Below are positions 57,839-64,000 of a DNA stretch of 64,000 nucleotides, one piece after another. This stretch comes from Goodfellowiella coeruleoviolacea. Its GTDB lineage: Bacteria; Actinomycetota; Actinomycetes; Mycobacteriales; Pseudonocardiaceae. A model generated the notes under the pieces. The model was not told the origin of the DNA and searched no databases. It worked only from the letters and a program-made list of their open reading frames with translations. The stretch's first letter is position 1. Each line of letters opens with the position of its first letter. The translations under genes were made by a program, and so were the position numbers. The stretch is from NCBI RefSeq assembly GCF_024171785.1, contig NZ_JAMTCK010000007.1:124001-188000 (forward strand), written 5' to 3'.

Positions 57839-59326
57839 ATGAACGAGACCACCCCGGCCGCACCCGGCCCGACCCGGTCCAGCCGGAACCAGACCGCAGC
57901 TGGCCAGTCCGGTGCCGCCGGCACGGACGCCGGCCTGCTCGCGCCGGCCTGGGCGGGCACCCCGGTGGAGCCGGACGTGTCCGACGAGGCGGTGCTGGCC
58001 GCCCTGGTGGACGTGGAGATCGCGCTGGCCAGGGCGCAGGCGCGGCTGGGGCTGATCCCGGAGCGGGTGGCCGACAGCATCGCCGCGGCCGTGCTGGCCC
58101 GGCCGCTGGACCTGGTCGACCTGGCCCGCCGGGCCCGCGACGGCGCCAACCCGGTGGTGGCCTTCGTCCGGGCGCTCACCGACGCGGTCGCCGCACAGGA
58201 CCCGGCCGCCGCCGAGTACGTGCACCGCGGCTCGACCAGCCAGGACATCCTCGACTCGGCCATCATGCTGGTCGCCGAGCGGGTGCTGACCCGGCTGGTG
58301 GACGACCTGAGCCGGGTCGCGCACGCCCTGGCCCGGCTCGCCGAGCAGCACCGGGACACCGTGCTGGCCGGCCGCACGCTCACCCAGCACGCCGTGCCCA
58401 CCACCCTGGGGCTCAAGGCGGCCGGCTGGCTGCACCTGGTGCTGGACGCGTTGGCGCGCACCCAGCAGGTGCTGGCCACGGGACTGCCCGCCCAGCTGGG
58501 CGGCGCCGCCGGCACGCTGGCCGGCTACGCCGAGTACGCGGCCATCGACCGCGGTCCCGGCGACGGGGAGCTGCCCGAGCACGGCGTCGAGCTGATCGCC
58601 CCGTTCGCCGACGCGCTCGGCCTGGCCGAACCCGTGCTGCCCTGGCACACCCTGCGCACCCCCGTCGCCGAGCTGGGCTCGGTGCTCACCCTGGTCACCG
58701 GCGCGCTGGGCAAGTTCGCGCTGGACGTGCAGACCATGTCCAGGACCGAGCTGGGCGAGGTGGCCGAGCCGACCGCGGCCGGCCGGGGCGCGTCCTCGGC
58801 CATGCCGCAGAAGCGCAACCCGGTGCTGGCCACCCTGGTGGTGACCGCGGCCAGGCAGGTGCCCGCGCACGCCCTGGTGCTGGCGCAGAGCATGCTGGCC
58901 GAGGACGAGCGCTCCGCCGGCGCGTGGCACGCCGAGTGGCAGCCGCTGCGCGAGGCCCTGCGGCTGGCCGGTGGGGCCGCGCACACCGCCGCCGAGCTGG
59001 CCGAGGGCCTCCAGGTCCACCCGGAGCGGATGCGGGCCAACCTGGCGCTGACCCACGGCGCGATCGTGGCCGAGCGGCTGACCGTGGCGCTGGCCCCGGT
59101 GCTGGGCAAGGCCAGGGCCAAGCAGCTGCTCGGCGAGGTCACCTCGGCGGTGGCCCGGTCCGGGGGCGAGCTGGCCGAGGCACTGGGCGGCCACCCGCTG
59201 GTGGCCGCGCACCTGTCCGCCGACGCCCTGGCCGACCTGCTCGACCCCGCCCGCTACCTGGGCGCGGCCGGTGAGCTGGTGGACCGGGAACTGCGCCGCT
59301 ACCGGCAGGCGTTCGGCGCGGCGTGA
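57839..59326 (+). CDS. PcaB-like lyase (3-carboxy-cis,cis-muconate cycloisomerase family)
   Basis: A 495-residue member of the fumarase/aspartase superfamily. Conserved region 1 is EYVHRGSTSQDILDSAIML, region 2 RTLTQHAVPTTLGLKAAGWL, and the signature loop GRGASSAMPQKRNPVLATLV holds the catalytic Ser. HGSTSQD and the 'no fused domain' layout fit bacterial PcaB in the protocatechuate branch of the beta-ketoadipate pathway. No other pca genes are beside it, so a related lyase activity is possible. A ~30-residue Pro/Thr head precedes the domain. The gene is alone, followed by a convergent siderophore-binding protein gene. Confidence 0.82.
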   Translation: MNETTPAAPGPTRSSRNQTAAGQSGAAGTDAGLLAPAWAGTPVEPDVSDEAVLAALVDVEIALARAQARLGLIPERVADSIAAAVLARPLDLVDLARRARDGANPVVAFVRALTDAVAAQDPAAAEYVHRGSTSQDILDSAIMLVAERVLTRLVDDLSRVAHALARLAEQHRDTVLAGRTLTQHAVPTTLGLKAAGWLHLVLDALARTQQVLATGLPAQLGGAAGTLAGYAEYAAIDRGPGDGELPEHGVELIAPFADALGLAEPVLPWHTLRTPVAELGSVLTLVTGALGKFALDVQTMSRTELGEVAEPTAAGRGASSAMPQKRNPVLATLVVTAARQVPAHALVLAQSMLAEDERSAGAWHAEWQPLREALRLAGGAAHTAAELAEGLQVHPERMRANLALTHGAIVAERLTVALAPVLGKARAKQLLGEVTSAVARSGGELAEALGGHPLVAAHLSADALADLLDPARYLGAAGELVDRELRRYRQAFGAA

Positions 59327-59369
59327 GCCGGTGGGCCGGCGCCGCCGCGTGTGCCGGTGGCTGGCGCGC

Positions 59370-60398
59370 TCAGGCCCCGCCCACGGCGGCCAGGCCGGGA
59401 CGCAGCCGGTCCAGCGCCCACGGGATGCCCAGCACCGAGGGGTAGCGCAGCTGGCTGATGGTCTGCGCGTCCACCACCAGGTACCGGCCCTCGCGCACCG
59501 CGGCCAGCCCGCTGACCAGCGGGTTGCTCTCCACGGCCCGGCGCAGCTCGGGCGTGGTGAACGCGATGATCACCAGGTCGGCGTCGAGCTTGTCGTACTG
59601 CTCCGGGCTGAGCGAGCCGGTCGGGCTGCCCGCCACCCGGGCCGCGTCGGCCACGCTCGGGCTCAGCCGCAGGCCCAGCTGTTCGATCAGCTTGACCGCG
59701 AAGTCGTCCGGGGAGACCAGGGTGAACAGCTGGTTGGGGGTGTTGCCCACGGACGCGGTGAAGGTGCGGCCGGCCAGGCCCGGGTAGGCGTCGCGCACTT
59801 CGGTGATCCGCCGCTCGGTGTCGGCGATGAGCTGTTCGGCCTGGGTCGGGCGGCCCAGCGCGGCACCGACCACGCGCACGTGCTGCTGCCAGGTCTGCGC
59901 GCCCCACTCGGTCTCGTAGCCGATGGTGGTGGCCAGCTCGGCCAGGTGGGCGTACTCCTCGTCGAGGCCGTGGTCGCCGGTGGCCAGGATGAGGTCGGGC
60001 TCCAGCAGGGCGACCTGCTCCACGTCCAGCCCGCTCGTCGCGTTGATCACGCGCATCCCGCTCAGGTCGAACCGGTCGGCCAGCCACGGGAAGTGGCCGT
60101 CGGGTGTGCCGCTGTCCTTGGTGACGAACCCGACCGGGACGACGCCCAGACCGAGCACGGCGTCCAGGTCGTCGGCGGAGACACCGACGACCACCACCCG
60201 CTGGGGTGCGCGCTCGATGACCGCCTGGCCGAACCGGTGCTCGATGGTGACCGGGAAGCCACCGCTGGTCGCGCTGGTCGCGCTGGTCGGCGTGGGTTCG
60301 GCCGGGCGGTCCGGCGCGGGAGCGCAGCCGCCCAGCCCGACCGCGAGCGCTCCCGCCACCAGCCCGACCACCAGCCGCGTCACCTGTCGTCCGAACAC
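59370..60398 (-). CDS. iron-siderophore ABC transporter substrate-binding lipoprotein
   Basis: A 342-residue FepB/FhuD-type binding protein. The signal peptide ends in the lipobox AVGLGGC, then a Pro/Thr/Ser linker. RVVVVGVSADDLDAVLGLGV, LEPDLILATGDHGLDEEY and DLVIIAFTTPELRRAVESNP are family positions; the long backbone helix lies between the two lobes. It captures ferric siderophore outside the membrane and needs FepDG-type permeases encoded elsewhere. GTG 60398 has GGGAGGGG upstream. An iron-box-like site lies 23 bp before the start. Confidence 0.88.
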   Translation of the reverse strand: MFGRQVTRLVVGLVAGALAVGLGGCAPAPDRPAEPTPTSATSATSGGFPVTIEHRFGQAVIERAPQRVVVVGVSADDLDAVLGLGVVPVGFVTKDSGTPDGHFPWLADRFDLSGMRVINATSGLDVEQVALLEPDLILATGDHGLDEEYAHLAELATTIGYETEWGAQTWQQHVRVVGAALGRPTQAEQLIADTERRITEVRDAYPGLAGRTFTASVGNTPNQLFTLVSPDDFAVKLIEQLGLRLSPSVADAARVAGSPTGSLSPEQYDKLDADLVIIAFTTPELRRAVESNPLVSGLAAVREGRYLVVDAQTISQLRYPSVLGIPWALDRLRPGLAAVGGA

Positions 60399-60420
60399 GG
60401 GCGCCCCTCCCACCAGGAAC

Positions 60421-60439
60421 AAAGGATTGCCTTACCTTA
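60421..60439 (-). promoter_or_regulatory. iron-box-like (IdeR/DmdR) site
   Basis: On the minus strand TAAGGTAAGGCAATCCTTT agrees with the TTAGGTTAGGCTAACCTAA iron-box consensus at 13 of 19 positions, including AGGT and the central AGGC. Its position just upstream of the siderophore-binding protein supports iron repression. Confidence 0.55.
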
Positions 60440-60542
60440 CAAGTCGGGCCGGCTGGCCGTGCGTTACCGACCTGCTGTCGGTGACCTGTGATAAGCGTGT
60501 GCGCAGCGGTCGGGTCGGTCGCGGACGGGAGACAGGCACCAG

Positions 60543-62777
60543 ATGACCCAGCGGGAGGGGACAGCGCAGCGGGAGCCGTTCCGGCACGCCGTGCTGGAGG
60601 CCGTGCTGGAGCGGATCACCTTCGCCAACGAGGAGACCGGCTACACCGTGGCCAAGGTGGACGCCGGCCGGGGCAGCAACGACCTGGTCACCGTGGTCGG
60701 CGCGCTGCTGGGCGCGCAGCCGGGCGAGTCGCTGCGGATGCGCGGCCGGTGGGGGTCGCACCCGCAGTACGGCAAGCAGTTCCACGTCGAGGACTACACC
60801 ACCGTGCTGCCCGCCACGGTCCAGGGCATCCGCCGCTACCTGGGCTCCGGCCTGATCAAGGGCATCGGCCCCCGGCTGGCCGACCGGATCGTGGAGCACT
60901 TCGGCGTGGCCGCGCTGGAGGTCATCGAGACCACGCCGGAACGCCTCATCGAAGTGCCCAAGCTGGGGCCCAAGCGCACCAAGCTGATCGCCGCCGCCTG
61001 GGAGGAGCAGAAGGCGATCAAGGAGGTGATGGTCTTCCTGCAGGGCGTCGGCGTGTCCACCTCGCTGGCCGTGCGCATCTACAAGCAGTACGGCGACGCC
61101 GCCATCGACGTGGTGCGCACCGAGCCGTACCGGCTGGCCGCCGACGTGTGGGGGATCGGCTTCCGCACCGCCGACACCATCGCCAAGGCCGTGGGCATCC
61201 CGCACGACAGCCCGCAGCGGATCAAGGCCGGCCTGCAGTTCACCCTGTCCGAGGCCACCGGCGACGGCAACTGCTTCCTGCCCGAGCAGCGGCTGATCGC
61301 CGACGCCATCAAGATCCTCCAGGTCGACGCGGGCGCGGTGATCGAGTGCCTGGCCGAGCTGGTCGAGGAGGAGGGCGTGGTCCGCGAGGAGGTGCCCGAC
61401 CCCGACGGGGACGAGCCGCTGGTGGCGATCTACCTGGTGCCGTTCCACCGCGCCGAGATCTCCGTGGCCAACCAGCTGCTCCGGCTGCTGCACACCGACA
61501 GCGACCGGATGCCGGCCTTCGCCGACGTGGACTGGGACCGGGCACTGGCCTGGCTGCGCGGCCGGACGCACGCCGAGCTGGCCCCGGCCCAGGAGGAGGC
61601 GGTCAAGCTGGCGCTGACCAGCAAGGTGGCCGTGCTGACCGGCGGCCCCGGGTGCGGCAAGAGCTTCACCGTCCGCTCGATCGTGACGCTGGCGCTGGCC
61701 AAACGGGCCAAGGTGGTGCTGGCCGCGCCCACCGGCCGGGCGGCCAAGCGGCTGACCGAGCTGACCGGGCACGAGGCGTCCACCGTGCACCGGCTGCTGG
61801 AGCTGCGGCCCGGCGGCGACGCCGCCTACGACCGGGACCGGCCGCTGGACGCCGACCTGGTGGTGGTGGACGAGGCGTCCATGGTGGACCTGCTGCTGGC
61901 CAACAAGCTGGTCAAGGCGATCGCGCCGGGCGCGCACCTGCTGCTGGTCGGCGACGTGGACCAGCTGCCCTCGGTGGGCGCCGGCGAGGTGCTGCGCGAC
62001 CTGCTGGCCAAGGACACGCCCATCCCGCACGTGCGGCTGACCCACGTGTTCCGCCAGGCCCAGGAGTCCGGCGTGGTCAGCAACGCGCACCGGATCAACC
62101 AGGGGGAGTACCCGCTGGTCCAGGGCCTGTCCGACTTCTTCCTGTTCGCCGTCGACGACGCCGAGCAGGCCGCGCAGCTCACCGTGGACGTGGTGGCCAG
62201 GCGGATCCCGGCGAAGTTCGGCTACGACCCGAGACGCGACGTGCAGGTGCTGGCCCCGATGCACCGGGGCCCGGCCGGCGCGGGCGCGCTCAACGCGCTG
62301 CTGCAGGAGGCGCTCACCCCGTCCCGGCCGGACGTGCCGGAACGCCGGTTCGGCGGTCGGGTCTTCCGGGTGGGCGACAAGGTGACCCAGGTCCGCAACA
62401 ACTACGACAAGGGCGCCAACGGCGTGTTCAACGGCACCCTGGGCGTGGTCACCGCGCTCAACCTGGAGGAGCAGAAGCTGACCGTGCGCACCGACGAGGA
62501 CGAGGACGTCGACTACGAGTTCAGCGAACTCGACGAACTCACCCACGCCTACGCGGTGACCATCCACCGCTCGCAGGGTAGCGAGTACCCGGTCGTGGTC
62601 GTGCCGGTCACCACCAGCGCCTGGATGATGTTGCAGCGCAACCTGCTCTACACGGCCGTGACCAGGGCGAAGAAGCTGGTGGTGCTGGTCGGCTCTAAGC
62701 GCGCGATCGGCCAGGCGGTGCGCACGGTCAGCGGGGGACGCCGCTACACGGCACTCGACCACCGGCTCCGCGCGTGA
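60543..62777 (+). CDS. recD2: RecD2-type ATP-dependent DNA helicase
   Basis: A 744-residue superfamily 1B helicase. The N-terminal OB-like part (ITFANEETGYTVAKVDAGRG) and helix-hairpin-helix repeats (LIKGIGPRLADRIVEHFG; VWGIGFRTADTIAKAVGIP) mark RecD2, as opposed to the RecD of RecBCD. Motifs: Walker A LTGGPGCGKSFT (~365-376), motif Ia APTGRAAKRL, Walker B LVVVDEASMVDLLL, motif III GDVDQLPSVGAGEVL, VFRQ, and motif VI AVTIHRSQGSEYPVVVVP. It unwinds DNA 5'-3' and is linked to genome maintenance. Stands alone with its own start. Confidence 0.93.
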   Translation: MTQREGTAQREPFRHAVLEAVLERITFANEETGYTVAKVDAGRGSNDLVTVVGALLGAQPGESLRMRGRWGSHPQYGKQFHVEDYTTVLPATVQGIRRYLGSGLIKGIGPRLADRIVEHFGVAALEVIETTPERLIEVPKLGPKRTKLIAAAWEEQKAIKEVMVFLQGVGVSTSLAVRIYKQYGDAAIDVVRTEPYRLAADVWGIGFRTADTIAKAVGIPHDSPQRIKAGLQFTLSEATGDGNCFLPEQRLIADAIKILQVDAGAVIECLAELVEEEGVVREEVPDPDGDEPLVAIYLVPFHRAEISVANQLLRLLHTDSDRMPAFADVDWDRALAWLRGRTHAELAPAQEEAVKLALTSKVAVLTGGPGCGKSFTVRSIVTLALAKRAKVVLAAPTGRAAKRLTELTGHEASTVHRLLELRPGGDAAYDRDRPLDADLVVVDEASMVDLLLANKLVKAIAPGAHLLLVGDVDQLPSVGAGEVLRDLLAKDTPIPHVRLTHVFRQAQESGVVSNAHRINQGEYPLVQGLSDFFLFAVDDAEQAAQLTVDVVARRIPAKFGYDPRRDVQVLAPMHRGPAGAGALNALLQEALTPSRPDVPERRFGGRVFRVGDKVTQVRNNYDKGANGVFNGTLGVVTALNLEEQKLTVRTDEDEDVDYEFSELDELTHAYAVTIHRSQGSEYPVVVVPVTTSAWMMLQRNLLYTAVTRAKKLVVLVGSKRAIGQAVRTVSGGRRYTALDHRLRA

Positions 62778-62851
62778 TAGCCATGATCGGTGCGGTCGGG
62801 CCGCGACCCGCGGCGAGCCGACGAGACGTGCGCGAAGGGTAGGACGGACAC

Positions 62852-63625
62852 ATGCCAGCAACACCCGACGACCCGTGGATCCGACGCTTCCACCCGGCCC
62901 CGGACAGCGACGTCCGCCTGGTCTGCTTCCCCCACGCCGGCGGCTCGGCCAGCTTCTTCTTCCCGGTGTCCCGGCAGCTGTCGCCCCGGTTGGACGTGCT
63001 GGCCCTGCAGTACCCGGGCCGGCAGGACCGGCGCAACGAGCCGCCCATCGACAGCATCGCCGAGCTGGCCGACCAGGCGGCCGAGGCGCTGCGGTCGTGG
63101 ACGGACAAGCCGCTGGCGTTCTTCGGCCACAGCATGGGCGCGGTGCTGGCCTACGAGGTGGGGCTGCGGCTCCAGCGGAGTGGCACCGACCTGGTCGAGC
63201 TGTTCGCCTCCGGCCGGCGCGCCCCGTCGACCGTGCGGGACGAGCGCGTGCACACCCAGCCCGACGAGGGGCTGATCGACGAGATCAAGTCGTTGAGCGG
63301 CACGGACGCCAGCCTGCTCGGCAACGAGGAGATCCTGCGGATGATCCTGCCGGCCATCCGCAGCGACTACCGGGCCGTGGAGACCTACGTCCACCAGCCG
63401 GGGCAGCGGCTGTCCGCGCCGATCACCGTGCTGGTGGGCGACGCCGACCCCAAGGTCACCCTGGACGAGGCCAGGAAGTGGCAGGAGCACACCACCGGCG
63501 CGTTCGACATGAAGGTCTTCGCCGGCGGCCACTTCTACCTGACGCCGCACGCGGCCGAGGTGATCCGGCTGATCGCCGACCGGCTGGACGGCCGGCGCGT
63601 GCTGCAGGACACCGGCCGGTCCTGA
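62852..63625 (+). CDS. type II thioesterase (alpha/beta hydrolase)
   Basis: A 257-residue editing thioesterase of the GrsT/LgrE/RifR type. LVCFPHAGGSASFFFPVS (23-40) is the family entry motif, GHSMGAVLAYE (92-102) holds the nucleophile Ser94, ITVLVGDADPKVTLDEARKW the Asp and FAGGHFYL the His. Such enzymes hydrolyse mis-acylated carrier proteins of non-ribosomal peptide or polyketide synthases. No synthase gene is in the window, though the siderophore-binding protein nearby leaves room for one to the right. 74 bp after recD2, with its own AGGACGG. Confidence 0.9.
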   Translation: MPATPDDPWIRRFHPAPDSDVRLVCFPHAGGSASFFFPVSRQLSPRLDVLALQYPGRQDRRNEPPIDSIAELADQAAEALRSWTDKPLAFFGHSMGAVLAYEVGLRLQRSGTDLVELFASGRRAPSTVRDERVHTQPDEGLIDEIKSLSGTDASLLGNEEILRMILPAIRSDYRAVETYVHQPGQRLSAPITVLVGDADPKVTLDEARKWQEHTTGAFDMKVFAGGHFYLTPHAAEVIRLIADRLDGRRVLQDTGRS

Positions 63626-63645
63626 CCGACCGGCGGCTCACCCGG

Positions 63646-63714
63646 CTGTTCCGCCGGACAGCGGTGTTCGGCGGAACAGGCTCCGGGGGCGGGGGGCCGG
63701 AGCCTGTTCCGCCG
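63646..63714. terminator. overlapping hairpins built from three copies of one 11-mer
   Basis: CTGTTCCGCCG occurs at 63646-63656 and 63704-63714, and its complement at 63669-63679. The middle copy can pair with the first (12-nt loop) or, as an 18-bp perfect stem (63669-63686 with 63697-63714, 10-nt loop), with the last. It lies between convergent genes and can terminate both, but mutually exclusive stems also suit an attenuator. Confidence 0.6.
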
Positions 63715-63798
63715 GGGTGGGTCCGCGCGCAGGCCACCCAGCACTGGCCTGGCGGACCCTGGTCCGGTGCGGCTGGTTCCCGCGGTCCGGTCAGTGGA

Positions 63799-64000
63799 TC
63801 AGTGGGCCCGGTGGCTGAGCGCGTCGCGCAGCCGGTCGATCAGGCCGGTGCCGGGGCCGAGGATGAGGTTGGCCGGTGGCCGGTCCGGTGCGCCGGGGTG
63901 CGGCCGGGTGGGGGCCATCTTCTTGGCCCGCAACACCTTCTGGCCCAGCTCCTGCAACTCGCTCGGCCCGCACGCGGCGGCCAGCTTGGGCAGCAGGTCG
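63799..64000 (-). CDS. hemerythrin domain protein (5' end outside window)
   Basis: Only the last 66 codons are visible: DLLPKLAAACGPSELQELGQ, KVLRAKKMAPTRPHPGAPDR, PPANLILGPGTGLIDRLRDA, then LSHRAH and a TGA stop. This is the characteristic C-terminus of actinomycete HHE-hemerythrin proteins (APTRPHP...PPAN). The iron-binding His residues are in the missing part. Such proteins bind oxygen or sense redox state. Confidence 0.75.
   Translation of the reverse strand, partial: DLLPKLAAACGPSELQELGQKVLRAKKMAPTRPHPGAPDRPPANLILGPGTGLIDRLRDALSHRAH

Noticed and set aside
60432-62864. An 810-codon open frame antisense to recD2
   Set aside because: Same compositional signature of a GC-rich antisense frame; recD2 has all helicase motifs.

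Overview
The window is chromosomal DNA of a very GC-rich, mycelial-type actinomycete. Markers are Lsr2, a SAV2177/DUF574-type SAM-dependent methyltransferase, an ECF41 sigma factor with its COE partner, an Asp23 cluster, frequent GTG starts and leaderless-looking promoters. Gene content and style fit the Pseudonocardiales best, but genus is not resolved (inference). No rRNA, tRNA, CRISPR array, transposase or integrase was seen.

Layout. 1-2000: leftward Asp23/Gls24 envelope operon. 2.2-15.3 kb: core and housekeeping genes (RibD-like reductase, ZapE ATPase, SAM methyltransferase, S9 peptidase, Lsr2, alpha/beta hydrolase, CsoR, SDR, secreted alpha-amylase, amidohydrolase with divergent MerR). 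15.3-19.3 kb: phytase remnant, HhH protein, GH38 alpha-mannosidase. 19.3-22.9 kb: a DUF4184 membrane-protein gene whose 3' part is present twice as a 198-bp direct repeat, with a 2.6-kb AT-richer insert of orphan genes between the copies. 22.8-25.7 kb: ECF41/COE pair and an MFS transporter. 25.9-34.1 kb: a carbohydrate (probably pectin-derived sugar) locus: esterase, two ABC permeases, Gfo/Idh oxidoreductase, DUF6807 protein, secreted pectinesterase, sugar-binding lipoprotein. Its three transcription units share one promoter architecture and one LacI-type operator. 34.1-37.1 kb: SGNH hydrolase plus decayed genes. 37.6-52.5 kb: a secreted LamG protein, a 2284-residue RHS/YD-repeat polymorphic toxin ending in a HINT domain and a deaminase-like toxin, its overlapping immunity gene, and then a tail of promoterless, headless toxin-immunity cassettes, three of which still carry a piece of the same HINT-coding DNA. 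52.6-64 kb: NmrA-like and cupin genes, two TetR regulators, FAD oxidoreductase, Tat-exported epoxide hydrolase-like protein, PcaB-like lyase, siderophore-binding lipoprotein with an iron-box-like site, RecD2 helicase, type II thioesterase and the end of a hemerythrin protein.

How it works together. The sugar locus reads as an induced system: a secreted pectinesterase trims polymer, the lipoprotein and permeases import the product, and the oxidoreductase, DUF6807 protein and esterase process it; the LacI regulator and the ABC ATPase must be encoded elsewhere. The RHS locus reads as a contact-dependent weapon with a stored set of alternative tips: the repeated HINT DNA gives homology exactly upstream of the variable toxin, so recombination could replace the expressed toxin and immunity gene. 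This is the most striking system in the window.
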